Assembly: GCF_019710575.1 (NCBI RefSeq) | Contig: NZ_JAHWFK010000004.1 | Span: 248,001-312,000, forward strand | DNA from: Paractinoplanes polyasparticus | GTDB taxonomy: Bacteria; Actinomycetota; Actinomycetes; Mycobacteriales; Micromonosporaceae | Direction of reading: 5' to 3' | Length of the DNA stretch: 64,000 nt | Part shown: piece by piece, positions 1 to 8,653 of the stretch | Position numbering within the stretch: the first letter of the stretch is position 1 | Layout of the letters: each line of letters starts with the position of its first letter | Position numbers and translations under genes: made by a program | Notes under the pieces: model-generated | What the model was told of the DNA's origin: nothing | Databases searched by the model: none | The model's input: the letters and a program-made list of their open reading frames with translations, nothing else

Positions 1-697
1 CGTACACGGCCGGCACCGAGTCGACGGCGAACACGACGTCGGTCATGAAGACGGCGACCACCACGACGGCCAGGGGCGTCAGCACCCGGCGGCCGGCCTG
101 GCGGATGACCATCTTGCTGCCGTGGTACTCCTTCGTGACTCCGAAGAACCGGCGCAGGAGCTTGACACTGCGCATGTTGTCGATGTCGACCGCGTGTTCC
201 TCGCCCTTCCGGGCGTCCCGCATGACCTTGATCGCGGTCACCAGCAGCACGGCCCCGAACAGCAGGAACGCCCAGGTGCCGGCCTGCAGCACGGCCGCGC
301 CGAGCGCGATGAAGATGCCTCGCAGCACCAGGGCGCCGGCGATGCCGTACAGCAGAACCCGCTGGGCCAGGGCCGACGGCACGGCGAAGGCGCTGAGCAG
401 CAGCATGAAGACGAACAGGTTGTCGACCGACAGCGATTTCTCGACCACGAACCCGGTGTAGAACTCCACTGCCGGCTTGCTGCCGTACGCCCACCACAGC
501 ACCAGGCCGAACACGGCCGGCAGGGTCAGGTAGAAGACCGACCAGCCGACGGCCTCGCGCATCGGCACGTCGTGCGGCCGGCGGGTGACGACGAAGTCGG
601 CGGCCAGCAACCCCAGCAGGACCACGATGCTGATGATCCACAACTGCGGCGAAGCGACGGTTTCGAGTGGGGCGGCAAGGGTGACACTATGCGACAT
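1..697 (-). CDS. TerC/Alx family integral membrane protein (3' end outside window)
   Basis: The reading frame begins MSHSVTLAAPLETVASPQLW and runs off the window edge after about 232 residues, so the C-terminal part is missing. Hydrophobic segments alternate with short loops, and the family's acidic membrane motifs are visible: FVVEKSLSVDNLFVF near residue 85 and FMTDVVFAVDSVPAV at the cut end. TerC-family members are mostly linked to Mn2+ export or metal homeostasis and to tellurite resistance clusters; no ter genes are nearby, so a manganese role is the better guess. The ATG at 695-697 is preceded by a GAGGAGG Shine-Dalgarno about 8 bases upstream. A yybP-ykoY riboswitch sits in the leader and supports Mn2+-responsive expression. 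Confidence 0.9.
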   Translation of the reverse strand, partial: MSHSVTLAAPLETVASPQLWIISIVVLLGLLAADFVVTRRPHDVPMREAVGWSVFYLTLPAVFGLVLWWAYGSKPAVEFYTGFVVEKSLSVDNLFVFMLLLSAFAVPSALAQRVLLYGIAGALVLRGIFIALGAAVLQAGTWAFLLFGAVLLVTAIKVMRDARKGEEHAVDIDNMRSVKLLRRFFGVTKEYHGSKMVIRQAGRRVLTPLAVVVVAVFMTDVVFAVDSVPAVY

Positions 698-724
698 CAG
701 GGAGCCTCCTCGGAGATGTGCGCC

Positions 725-830
725 ATCGTCCGAGGTCTCCCTCACCTGCTGGTGTGGCAGGCGAGCGCACGGGGGCATGCCGAGATGCCCGTGATGACCG
801 CGACGCTCTTTGTGAGGTACTCCCCTCGCC
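725..830 (-). promoter_or_regulatory. yybP-ykoY manganese riboswitch in the leader of the TerC-type gene
   Basis: Read on the minus strand, the leader carries the conserved landmarks of the yybP-ykoY aptamer in actinobacterial form: GGGGAGTACCTC at its 5' end, GTCATCACGG in the middle, and GGTGAGGGAGACCTCGGACG at the 3' side, about 28 bases before the start codon. The family binds Mn2+ and usually controls exporters such as TerC/Alx, MntP and YybP, which is what follows here. The proximity of the aptamer to the ribosome site suggests translational control, which is an inference. Exact helix boundaries were not computed. Confidence 0.82.
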
Positions 831-943
831 GCGCACACTAGCCCACGATCTTGGACACGGCCAAGTCCCCGGGTGGTGAATCACGCGAACCGGTTGACGC
901 CGTCGCCGCTCCGTCGCATCGTGAATGAAGAGGGAGGTCAGCC

Positions 944-1054
944 ATGCTTCTCGACATCCTGCTGGGCACCTTGCTGGTGGTCAGCGCCCTGATCTCGATG
1001 GCGGCGCTGTCGCTGACGGCCGGCTACCGCCATCACCATCGCCACCGCCACTAG
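944..1054 (+). CDS. 36-residue single-pass membrane peptide with His/Arg-rich tail
   Basis: A short frame starts at an ATG with a strong AGGGAGG ribosome site 6 bases upstream (931-937) and ends at TAG 1052-1054. The peptide begins MLLDILLGTLLVVSALISMA, a clear membrane helix, continues with an Ala/Leu/Ser-rich stretch and ends in RHHHRHRH. It does not match a family I recognise. The His-rich tail could bind a metal, and the divergent neighbour is a probable Mn2+-controlled TerC protein, but any functional link is conjecture. It lies 37 bases before the galM start and could be the first gene of that transcript. Very short frames arise by chance; the good ribosome site and clean helix are why I call it. 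Confidence 0.5.
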   Translation: MLLDILLGTLLVVSALISMAALSLTAGYRHHHRHRH

Positions 1055-1091
1055 GAGCGGACGAACACCGGCACCCCTCTAGGGTGAGGGG

Positions 1092-2153
1092 ATGTCCGCA
1101 CCGCAAGATCGCCCCGAGCGCTGGGGAGCGACGTCCGATGGCCCCGTCGACCGCTACGTCCTTGCCAACGGCGAGGGCATGCGGGTCGGCATCCTTACGT
1201 ACGGGGGGATCGTCCAGAGCGTCGAGGTGCCCGACCGGGCGGGCGCGACGGCCAACGTCGTTCTCGGCTTCGATCGGCTGCAGCGCTATGTCGACAACCC
1301 CGGCCCGTATTTCGGCGCTCTTGTCGGCCGGTACGGCAACCGCATAGCCCGGGGCCGCTTCACGCTCGACGGCACGACCTACGAGCTGCCGATCAACAAC
1401 GGCCCGAACAGCCTGCACGGCGGAGCCACCGGCTTCGACAAACGGATCTGGTCGGCCACCCGGACGGAGGACGCCGTCGAGCTGCGGCTGATCAGCCCCG
1501 ACGGGGATCAGGGCTACCCCGGCGCCCTGACGGTCACGGTGCGCTACACCCTCACCGCCGGCAACGCGCTCAGGATCGACTACGAGGCGACCACCGACGC
1601 GCCGACCGTCGTCAACCTGACCAACCACAGCTACTTCAATCTCGGCGGCGAGGGCAGCGGCGACATCTACGGCCACCGGGTACGGCTCCACGCCGGCCAT
1701 TTCACACCGGTGGACGCCGACCTGATCCCGACCGGCGAGCTACGCCCGGTGGCGGGCACGCCGATGGACTTCCGCGAGCCGGTAGCCGTCGGCGAGCGCA
1801 TCCGCACCGGCGATGAGCAGCTGAGCCACGCCGGCGGCTACGACCACAACTGGGTCCTCGACCGTTCGGACAGCGCTCTGACCGCGGCGGCCGAGGTGAG
1901 CGACCCGGTCAGCGGCCGGACGCTGACCGTCTCCACCACCGAGCCCGGTCTGCAGTTCTATTCGGGTAACTTCCTCGACGGCACGATGATCGGCACGAGC
2001 GGGCGCCTCTACCGCCAGGGCGACGGCTTGGCGTTGGAGACCCAGCACTTCCCCGACTCGCCCAACCAGCCCGCCTTCCCGTCGACCGTGCTGCGGCCCG
2101 GCGGAACCTACCGTTCGACGACGGTGTGGCAGTTCGGCGTCTCAGGCGGCTGA
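1092..2153 (+). CDS. galM: aldose 1-epimerase (mutarotase)
   Basis: This 353-residue cytoplasmic protein interconverts alpha and beta anomers of hexoses such as galactose and glucose. The family signatures are present: LTYGGIVQSVEVPDR and VVLGFD near the N-terminus, ALVGRYGNRIARGRF, NNGPNSLHGG (first active-site His, about residue 115) and LTNHSYFNLGG (second active-site His, about residue 182). A C-terminal PGLQFYSGNFLDG block with the general-base Glu region is also present. Length is normal for GalM. No other galactose gene is adjacent, so it probably serves general sugar turnover. The start is ATG just after the sequence AGGGTGAGGGG, a plausible ribosome site. Confidence 0.95.
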   Translation: MSAPQDRPERWGATSDGPVDRYVLANGEGMRVGILTYGGIVQSVEVPDRAGATANVVLGFDRLQRYVDNPGPYFGALVGRYGNRIARGRFTLDGTTYELPINNGPNSLHGGATGFDKRIWSATRTEDAVELRLISPDGDQGYPGALTVTVRYTLTAGNALRIDYEATTDAPTVVNLTNHSYFNLGGEGSGDIYGHRVRLHAGHFTPVDADLIPTGELRPVAGTPMDFREPVAVGERIRTGDEQLSHAGGYDHNWVLDRSDSALTAAAEVSDPVSGRTLTVSTTEPGLQFYSGNFLDGTMIGTSGRLYRQGDGLALETQHFPDSPNQPAFPSTVLRPGGTYRSTTVWQFGVSGG

Positions 2154-2314
2154 CGGCGGGAGGTGGGTGTAGGCGCCGTCGTGGGACGGTCAGGGACGAG
2201 CCGGGGTGTGGGGCGAGGGGCACGCCGCAGTCGGCGACCGCGGCCAGGCTGCGGAGCCCCACGATGTCGAGCACCTGTCCTACCCGCCAGTTGATAAGGA
2301 TCTGTGATAGCGAG

Positions 2315-4159
2315 ATGAGCCGCTACATCATCGTCGGCGCGGGCGCGGTCGGCGCCACCGTGGGCGCCCAGCTGCACCGGGCCGGCATCGAGGTGGTCCT
2401 GGTGGCCCGGGGCGCCCACCTGGACGCGCTGCGCGAGCACGGGCTGCGCTATCTGCGGCCCGACGGCGAGCACGTGCTGCCCATCCCGGTCGTCGCCGGC
2501 CCGGCCGAGATCACGCTGCGGGCCGACGACGTGCTGGTGCTGGCGACCAAGTCGCAGGACACCGCGGCCGCCCTGGAGGCGTGGGCCGGCGCCGCCCACC
2601 TGCCGCTGCTCACCTTGCAGAACGGCCTGGAGAACGAACGGCTGGCCCTGCGCCTGTTCGGCACGGTGATCGGCGGCGTCATCCGGACCCCGGCCAGCTA
2701 CCTCACCGCGGGCGAGGTCGTCTCCCCGGCCGATCCGACCCCGGCCGTGGTGTGGCTGGGCCGGTACCCGGCCGGCGCCGGTGAGCCGGCCGAGACCATC
2801 GCGGACGACCTGCGCCGGGCCGGTCTGGTCGCCGAGGTCGTGCCCGACATCCAGCGCTGGAAAGCCGGCAAGCTGCTGGGCAACCTCGTCAACGGGCTCG
2901 ACGCCCTCTACCCGGCGGGCGAACTCCGCGACGCGGCGCTCGCCGCGCTGCAGCAGGAGGCCAGGGCTGTTCTCACGGCAGCCGGGATCAAGCCGGCCGA
3001 CTTGAAGACCGAGACGAGCGCCGATCTCAGCGGATTCGTCGTGCGCCCGGTTCCCGGCCATCCTCGGCAGGGACATTCGACCTGGCAGAGCCTGGCCCGC
3101 GGGGTCGCCACCGAGACCGACTACCTGAACGGCGAGATCGTGCTGCTCGGGCGGTTGCACGGTGTCGCCACGCCGCTCAACCAGGCCGTGCAGCAGCGCG
3201 TACGCCGGGCGGTCGCCGAGGGAACGGCTCCGGGCTCGCTCGACGAGGCCGACCTGGCCGCGCTGCTCCGGGCCGACGACCATCGGGACGACGTCCTGAT
3301 CGAGGTGGCCGAGCTGCACCGCCGGCTGGCCACGGCCGACGCGCCCGTGGTGCTCGATGTGCGGTGGGCACTGGGCGACCCGAACGGGGCCGAGCACTAC
3401 CGCGAGGGACACATCCCGGGCGCCGTCTACGTGGACCTCGACACTGAGCTGGCCGGGCCCCATGCTCCTGGCACCGGTCGGCATCCTCTGCCCGACCTGG
3501 CAAAGTTCCAGGCTGACGTACGCCGGTGGGGAGTGACCCGACGGGGCGGAGTCGTCGTCTACGACAACAGCGGCGGGCTCGCCGCCGCCCGCGCGTGGTG
3601 GCTGCTGCGCTGGACGGGCGTCACGGACGTGCGGATCCTCGACGGCGGGCTGGCCGCGTGGGCTGAGGCGGGCCACTTCCAGGCCACCGGCGAGGCCCGT
3701 CCCCGTCCGGCCGGCGACATCGTGCTCGAGCCCGGGCAGCTGCCCACCCTGACCGCGGACGAGGCCGCCGAGCTCGCCCGGACCGGGTCGCTGGTGGACG
3801 CCCGGGCCGGCGAGCGCTACCGCGGCGAGATCGAGCCGATCGACCCCCGGGCGGGCCACATCCCTGGTGCGGTCAGCCTGCCCACCGCAGCCAATCTGGA
3901 CGGGCAGCGGTTCCTGGCCACGGCCGCCTTGCGGGAGCGCTTCGCCGGACTGCGGGGGCCGGTCGGCGTCTACTGCGGATCTGGGGTGACGGCCGCCCAC
4001 GAGATCGCCGCGCTGGCCATCGCCGGCGTCGACGCCGCCCTCTATCCCGGCTCGTGGTCCGAATGGTCGTCCGACCCCGAGCGCCCGGCCGAGACCGGCG
4101 CGGACCCATCGGGACCGCCACGGGGAACAGCGATGCCAGCGGATCGACAGCCTCACTGA
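2315..4159 (+). CDS. 2-dehydropantoate 2-reductase-like / rhodanese (sulfurtransferase) fusion protein
   Basis: One uninterrupted 614-residue frame carries two enzymes. Residues 1 to about 305 are a ketopantoate reductase-type oxidoreductase: YIIVGAGAVGATVGAQL is the NAD(P)-binding loop, LATKSQDT and LTLQNGLEN follow, and KLLGNLVN contains the Lys/Asn expected of PanE. Residues from about 325 to the end are a tandem-rhodanese sulfurtransferase of the SseA type: VVLDVRWALGDP, HIPGAVYVDLDTELAGP, VVVYDN, then the active loop YCGSGVTA with the catalytic Cys. Each half is close to the usual family length, so this looks like a true fusion: no stop codon and no ATG or GTG start lies near the junction (about 3240-3300). 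The reductase could act on another 2-oxoacid. The ATG at 2315 begins directly with the nucleotide-binding strand. Confidence 0.85.
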   Translation: MSRYIIVGAGAVGATVGAQLHRAGIEVVLVARGAHLDALREHGLRYLRPDGEHVLPIPVVAGPAEITLRADDVLVLATKSQDTAAALEAWAGAAHLPLLTLQNGLENERLALRLFGTVIGGVIRTPASYLTAGEVVSPADPTPAVVWLGRYPAGAGEPAETIADDLRRAGLVAEVVPDIQRWKAGKLLGNLVNGLDALYPAGELRDAALAALQQEARAVLTAAGIKPADLKTETSADLSGFVVRPVPGHPRQGHSTWQSLARGVATETDYLNGEIVLLGRLHGVATPLNQAVQQRVRRAVAEGTAPGSLDEADLAALLRADDHRDDVLIEVAELHRRLATADAPVVLDVRWALGDPNGAEHYREGHIPGAVYVDLDTELAGPHAPGTGRHPLPDLAKFQADVRRWGVTRRGGVVVYDNSGGLAAARAWWLLRWTGVTDVRILDGGLAAWAEAGHFQATGEARPRPAGDIVLEPGQLPTLTADEAAELARTGSLVDARAGERYRGEIEPIDPRAGHIPGAVSLPTAANLDGQRFLATAALRERFAGLRGPVGVYCGSGVTAAHEIAALAIAGVDAALYPGSWSEWSSDPERPAETGADPSGPPRGTAMPADRQPH

Positions 4160-4189
4160 CCAACGGCGATGCCGGCGGATCGACAGCCT
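4130..4189 (+). repeat. 36-bp-offset direct repeat across the stop codon of the fusion gene
   Basis: A 24-base sequence at 4130-4153 recurs at 4166-4189 with one mismatch (CCAGC versus CCGGC). The first copy encodes the last residues of the fusion protein and its stop codon TGA lies between the copies. It looks like a local tandem duplication that may have altered the 3' end of the gene. Confidence 0.75.
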
Positions 4190-4258
4190 GGCCGGCCGGC
4201 CCGGGCCGTACGCCGCCCTCGTCCACGCCTGGACGCAGCAGTGATTACGGTGGCAGGC

Positions 4259-5224
4259 ATGAGGATCGTGGTGCTGGACGACTATCAGCGGGTGGCCCGG
4301 GCGTACGGAGACTTCGACTCGCTGCCGGAGGCCGACGTCGAGGTGGTGCACGAGCACATCGCCGACCGGGATGCGCTGGTCGCGGCGTTGCAGGATGCCG
4401 AGGTCGTGGTGGCGATGCGGGAGCGGACGGCGTTCCCGGCCGAGGTGTTCGAGCGGCTGCCCAAGCTGCGGCTGCTGGTCACCACGGGCATGGCCAACGC
4501 GGCCGTCGACTTCGCGGCGGCCGCAGCGCACGGGGTCACGATCAGCGGAACGACCATGTACGGCAACACGAAGAGCTCGAACACGGCCGAGCTCACCTGG
4601 GCGTTGATCCTGGCCTGCCGGCGGCACGTGGTGACCGAGGACAGGGCGCTGCGCGACGGGCGCTGGCAGACCACCGTCGGCAGCGACCTCGCAGGCAGCA
4701 CCCTGGGCGTGCTGGGGCTGGGGCGGATGGGTACGCAGGTGGCGCGGATCGGGCAGGCCTTCGACATGCGGGTGATCGCCTGGAGCGAGAACCTCACCGC
4801 GGAGCGGGCGGCCGAGGCGGGCGCGACGCTGGTGTCGCGGGACGAGCTGTTCGCCGGCAGCGACGTGCTGACCGTGCACCTCAAGCTCAGCGAGCGGACC
4901 ACCGGTCTGGTCGGCGCGGCCGAGTTCGCCGCCATGAAGCCGTCCGCGGTGCTGGTCAACACGTCCCGCGGGCCGATCGTCGACGAGACGGCGCTGGTCG
5001 CGGCGCTCATCGCGGGCTCGATCGCGGGCGCGGGGCTGGACGTCTACGACGTCGAGCCGCTGCCGCGGGGCAACCCGCTGCGCGGCGCGCCCCGTACGGT
5101 GCTGTTGCCGCACCTCGGCTACGTCACCGAAGCCAGCCTGCGTGGCATGTATCAGCAGGTCGTCGAGGACATCGCCGCGTGGCAGGCCGGCGCGCCGGTG
5201 AGGGTGCTGGCGCCGCCGGCCTGA
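4259..5224 (+). CDS. D-isomer-specific 2-hydroxyacid dehydrogenase, NAD-dependent
   Basis: The 321-residue protein reduces 2-oxoacids to D-2-hydroxyacids or the reverse; the natural substrate cannot be read from the sequence. The nucleotide-binding motif GVLGLGRMGTQVA is near residue 155. The catalytic set is visible: Arg in VNTSRGPIVDE (about 243), Glu in LDVYDVEPLP (about 270) and His in LLPHLGYVTEAS (about 290). The start ATG at 4259 gives the family-typical opening MRIVVLDDYQ, which resembles SerA-like relatives. It is 100 bases after the fusion gene on the same strand and may share its transcript. It converges on the flotillin gene with only 7 bases between stop codons. Confidence 0.92.
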   Translation: MRIVVLDDYQRVARAYGDFDSLPEADVEVVHEHIADRDALVAALQDAEVVVAMRERTAFPAEVFERLPKLRLLVTTGMANAAVDFAAAAAHGVTISGTTMYGNTKSSNTAELTWALILACRRHVVTEDRALRDGRWQTTVGSDLAGSTLGVLGLGRMGTQVARIGQAFDMRVIAWSENLTAERAAEAGATLVSRDELFAGSDVLTVHLKLSERTTGLVGAAEFAAMKPSAVLVNTSRGPIVDETALVAALIAGSIAGAGLDVYDVEPLPRGNPLRGAPRTVLLPHLGYVTEASLRGMYQQVVEDIAAWQAGAPVRVLAPPA

Positions 5225-5231
5225 CCGCGGG

Positions 5232-6737
5232 TCAGTGTTCCTTTTCGATCTCGGGCGTCGTGCCGTTCACGGCCTTGGCCGCGCCCAGCTTGCTGAGCAG
5301 GGCGGAAAGGTCGATGCCGGTCAGGTCGGTGCCCAGCTGCAGGCCCTGGGCCACGTTGTTGGCGACCGACTTGGTCAGCGACGAGGCGCCGTCGGTGGAG
5401 ATGACGGTCATCTTGTCGATCGAGCCCATCGGGGCCGCGGCGGCCTCGACGACCTGGGGCAGCACGCGGACCAGCAGGTCGAGCACGGCGGCCTCGCCGT
5501 AGGCGGCGAACGCCTCGGCCTTGCGGGCCATCGCCTCGGCCTCGGCGCCACCCTTGGCCAGGATGGCCGCGGCCTCGGCCGCGCCCTCGCGCTCGATCGC
5601 CTCGGCGATCGCGGTACGACGGCGCTGCTCGGCCTCGCCCTCCTTGGCGCCCTCGATCGCGTTGGCCTCGGCCAGCGCGGCCCGGCGGGCCCGCTCGCCC
5701 TCACCGGTCAGGCGGGACTGCTCGGCCTGCGCCTGCGCGGCCGCGATGGTGGCCTGCCGCTGCGCGTCGGCGCCGAGCACCGCGGCGGCGCGGGACGCCT
5801 CCGCCTCCTGCTCGACCTTGTAGCGCTGGGCGTCGGCCGGCTTGCGCACCTCGGTGTCGAGCTGACGCTGCTTGAGCTCGGCGTTCTGCTCGGCGACCTT
5901 CTGCTGCTCGGCCAGGATGGCCTGGTCGCGCTCGGCCTGGGCCAGCGGGCCGGCCGCGGCCGACCGCGCCTTGGCCGCGTCGATCTCGGCCTGGATGCCG
6001 GCCTGCTTGAGCGACAGGTTGCGCTGCGCCTCGGCGATGGCCTCCTCGGCCAGCAGGCGCTCCTGCTCGGCCTGCTGCCGGGCCCGGGCCTCAGCGATGG
6101 CCGCGTCCTTGAGCACGCGGGCCGCCTCGGGACGACCCAGGTCCTGCAGGTACGAGCCCTCGGCCACGATGTCCTGCAGCTGGAACGCGTCGAGCACCAG
6201 ACCCTGGTTGGTCATCGAGTGCTCGGCCTCCTCGGCCACCGCGCTGGCGAACGCGGCCCGGTCGCGGATTATCTCCTCGATCGTGAGCCGGCCGACGATC
6301 GAGCGCAGCGCGCCCGCCAGCACCTCGCGGGTGAACTCCTCGATCTCGGCCTGCTGGTGCAGGAAACGCTGGGCCGCGGCCCGGATCGCGCCCTCGTTGC
6401 CGCCGACCTTGACGATCGCCACGCCGTGCAGCTCGGCCCGGATGCCCTGCTTCGACACCGCGCCCCGGATGCTGACGTCGATGCGGCGGCTGGACAGGTC
6501 GAGCGACTGCAGCTTCTGAACAACCGGCAGGACGAACACCGACGCGCCCATGACGACCTTCTGGCCGGACATGTCGGTGCTGCTGGTGCCGTCGGCCGAC
6601 TGGGTCGTGCGGCCCTTGCGGCCGGTGATGATGAAGGCCTCGTTCGGACCGGCCACCTTGATGCGGGACAGCACGAACAGGATGATCAGGATGACAAGAA
6701 GAACGGCACCGCCGACAGCGATGAGCAGAGGGGACAT
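5232..6737 (-). CDS. flotillin-like SPFH-domain protein
   Basis: This 501-residue protein has an N-terminal membrane helix (residues 4-25), then an SPFH domain containing GPNEAFIITGRKG and LSSRRIDVSIRG. A long Ala/Glu/Arg/Gln-rich coiled coil (about 215-430) follows, where heptad-like AEAEAMARKAEA segments dominate. A C-terminal tail contains VVEAAAAPMGSIDKMTVIS, which is characteristic of flotillin/YqiK proteins. Flotillins form oligomeric scaffolds at membrane microdomains. The gene starts at the base immediately after the stop codon of the upstream NfeD-like gene (TAG ATG), so the two are translationally coupled, matching the known YuaF/NfeD-FloT arrangement. Confidence 0.93.
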   Translation of the reverse strand: MSPLLIAVGGAVLLVILIILFVLSRIKVAGPNEAFIITGRKGRTTQSADGTSSTDMSGQKVVMGASVFVLPVVQKLQSLDLSSRRIDVSIRGAVSKQGIRAELHGVAIVKVGGNEGAIRAAAQRFLHQQAEIEEFTREVLAGALRSIVGRLTIEEIIRDRAAFASAVAEEAEHSMTNQGLVLDAFQLQDIVAEGSYLQDLGRPEAARVLKDAAIAEARARQQAEQERLLAEEAIAEAQRNLSLKQAGIQAEIDAAKARSAAAGPLAQAERDQAILAEQQKVAEQNAELKQRQLDTEVRKPADAQRYKVEQEAEASRAAAVLGADAQRQATIAAAQAQAEQSRLTGEGERARRAALAEANAIEGAKEGEAEQRRRTAIAEAIEREGAAEAAAILAKGGAEAEAMARKAEAFAAYGEAAVLDLLVRVLPQVVEAAAAPMGSIDKMTVISTDGASSLTKSVANNVAQGLQLGTDLTGIDLSALLSKLGAAKAVNGTTPEIEKEH

Positions 6738-7286
6738 CTATACCTTTCCAGGGTGAGGGGTCTCGTCGACCCGGAGCGTTTCCTCAACGACGACACTGGT
6801 GTCGGACGGCGCCTCGACCACGAAGACGTGCGCGCCGGACGCGATGGCATGGTCCGACCGCGCGTACAGCTTGATCGGCTGCCCGCCGAGCATGATGCGC
6901 ACTTCGCCGTAACCTGTTCCGGCCGGTACGGAAGTGACGATAACGCCGATGCTGCCGACCAGATCCTGGCGGCGCGGGGTGGCATCGGTGTGCATGGTGC
7001 GCGCGGCCCGCGACAGCCGCAGGGCGAACCAGGCCGTGGGCACCGCGGCGACCAGCCCGATGGCGGAGGCCGCGGCGATCGCCCCGGACGTGCCGACGCC
7101 CAGCAGTTCGGCCGCGATGGCCCCGGCGAAGCCGAAAGCACCGAGGAATCCGGCGACGACCTCGAGCGAGACCGGCCCGTCACCGAAGTGCAGGAAGCTC
7201 ATCAGCTCGCCACCGAGCAGAGCGAGCGCGAGCACGGCCACACCGACGGCGCCGATCACCAGAAAGACCACGGTCGCCGTCGCCAT
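6738..7286 (-). CDS. NfeD-like membrane protein (flotillin partner)
   Basis: The 182-residue protein has an N-terminal membrane segment (residues 5-28) and two or three further hydrophobic stretches to about residue 95. A soluble C-terminal domain follows with LVGSIGVIVTSVPAGTGYGEV and HVFVVEAPSDTSVVVE, the pattern of the OB-fold domain of short NfeD proteins. Such proteins bind or organise flotillin. The stop codon directly abuts the flotillin start, indicating one operon. The intergenic region 7287-7403 upstream must hold its promoter and that of the divergent pseudogene; I see no clear operator there. Confidence 0.85.
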   Translation of the reverse strand: MATATVVFLVIGAVGVAVLALALLGGELMSFLHFGDGPVSLEVVAGFLGAFGFAGAIAAELLGVGTSGAIAAASAIGLVAAVPTAWFALRLSRAARTMHTDATPRRQDLVGSIGVIVTSVPAGTGYGEVRIMLGGQPIKLYARSDHAIASGAHVFVVEAPSDTSVVVEETLRVDETPHPGKV

Positions 7287-7403
7287 CGCCCCGCCTCCCC
7301 CGCCCGAACGCCGAGGTCAGGGTAGTGCATCGACGCCAGTGAAGAGGTGACGACGTCGTCGCCGACCGGGCCACAACGGTGCTGGGCGACCGATACTGGA
7401 CGG

Positions 7404-8391
7404 ATGACCGGTAAACCTCCGCTGTCGGTGCTCAGGCTGTTCCAGGACGCGGTCGCGTGGGTGCCGGCGTACGCCCGCTTCCTGCACGACGAGGGCGTGA
7501 AGCCGCACGGCGTGCGGGACCCGTCCGAGATACCGCTGATGACCAAGGCCAACTATCACCAGCGCTATCCGCTGACCGAGCGGTGCCGGGCCGGCCGGCT
7601 GGGGCGGCTCGTTCGAGCAGACCGTGCTGCTGGGCTATCCGCCGTTCGTCAAGAACGCCATCGACGCCGGCCGCCGGCGCGGGGTCGACTGGCGCTCGTA
7701 CGACGTGAAGCTGGTGCTGGCGGGCGAGGTGTTCAGCGTCCGGATCCGCCGCTTCCTGGCCGACCGGCCCGACGTCGCCACGCCCCTGTTCGGCGACGCC
7801 CGGCTGCCCACGCTCGTGCAGTACGACCCGGCGACCCGGGTGTTCGAGACGGCGCCGGACGGAACGCTGGTCTTCAGCGCCGACGGCACCGTGCCGCTCG
7901 TTCGCTATCACATCGCCGACGAGGGTGGCCTCCTGCCGTACGAGAAGCTCGTCGGCCTCTGCCGCGAGCACGGCTTCGAACCCGGCGACGGGCCACGGCT
8001 GCCCTTCGTCCACGTCTTCGGGCGGTCGCTGTTCACGATCTCGTTCTTCGGCGCCAACGTCTATCCCGAGAACGTCACGGTCGGGTTGGAACGCCCGGCG
8101 GTCAGCGGCTGGACGACGGGGCGGTTCGTCCTGCGTACGATCGAGGACGCCGACCAGGACCGCCGGCTGCAGGTCGTGGCCGAGCTGGCTGCCGGCGCCG
8201 AACCCACCGAGGAGCGCCGGCGCTCGGCGGCCGAATCGATCCGGACCGAGCTGCTGCGCCTCAACAGCGAGTTCGCGCACTACGTGCCCGCCGACTGTCA
8301 GCTGCCGCTGATCGAGCTGCGTCCCGCCGACGACCCCGAGTTCTTCCCGCGCGGCGTCAAGCACCGCTACACGCGCGGCGGCACCGACTGA
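7404..8391 (+). pseudogene. phenylacetate-CoA ligase-like (CapK/PaaK) gene with internal deletion and frameshift
   Basis: The N-terminal part (ATG 7404 to about 7605) reads MTGKPPLSVLRLFQDAVAWV and then IPLMTKANYHQRYPL, typical of the AMP-forming phenylacetate-CoA ligase superfamily. The C-terminal part continues in another frame from about 7608, reading GGSFEQTVLLGYPPFVKNAI and running to TAG-free sequence ending RYTRGGTD at 8391. Intact relatives carry about 100 further residues between these blocks, including the AMP-binding SSGSTG loop, which is absent in every frame here. The deletion and the frame change lie at about 7605-7612. The product cannot be an active adenylating enzyme. An assembly collapse is the alternative explanation. 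Confidence 0.8.
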
Positions 8392-8414
8392 GGCGGACGG
8401 GCGGGAAACGGATC

Positions 8415-8456
8415 GATCGGCCCCGGCCTGTGCTTGGGAGGCCGCCGGGGCCGATC
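8415..8456 (+). terminator. strong stem-loop terminator candidate
   Basis: A perfect 13-bp inverted repeat, GATCGGCCCCGGC at 8415-8427 and its complement at 8444-8456, encloses a 16-base loop that itself contains GGCC pairs. It follows the decayed ligase gene by 24 bases. There is only a weak T-rich tail, as is usual in actinomycetes. The rest of 8392-8653 holds no gene that I can support; it must contain the promoter of the STAND regulator. Confidence 0.7.
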
Positions 8457-8653
8457 GTCTGTGACTGGCCTGCCGGGGACACTGAGTTCCCCGACCCCCG
8501 TGGCCAGTGTCGCTCGTCGTTGAGCAAGCTCTGCGGACGAGTCTGCGGCCTCCGGCGGCGGCGCGTCCGAAGTCTGGACGAATTTGGACGGCGATCGGCG
8601 GTGGCCTAGCGTCGAGGATCTTCGATCGTCGAGCGCTGACTGGGGAGTGAGCG

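Noticed and set aside
2108..5113. A 1001-residue reading frame on the minus strand opposite the fusion and dehydrogenase genes
   Set aside because: It is the antisense of two well-supported plus-strand genes, has arginine/glutamine/histidine-rich low-complexity translation, and arises from high third-position GC.
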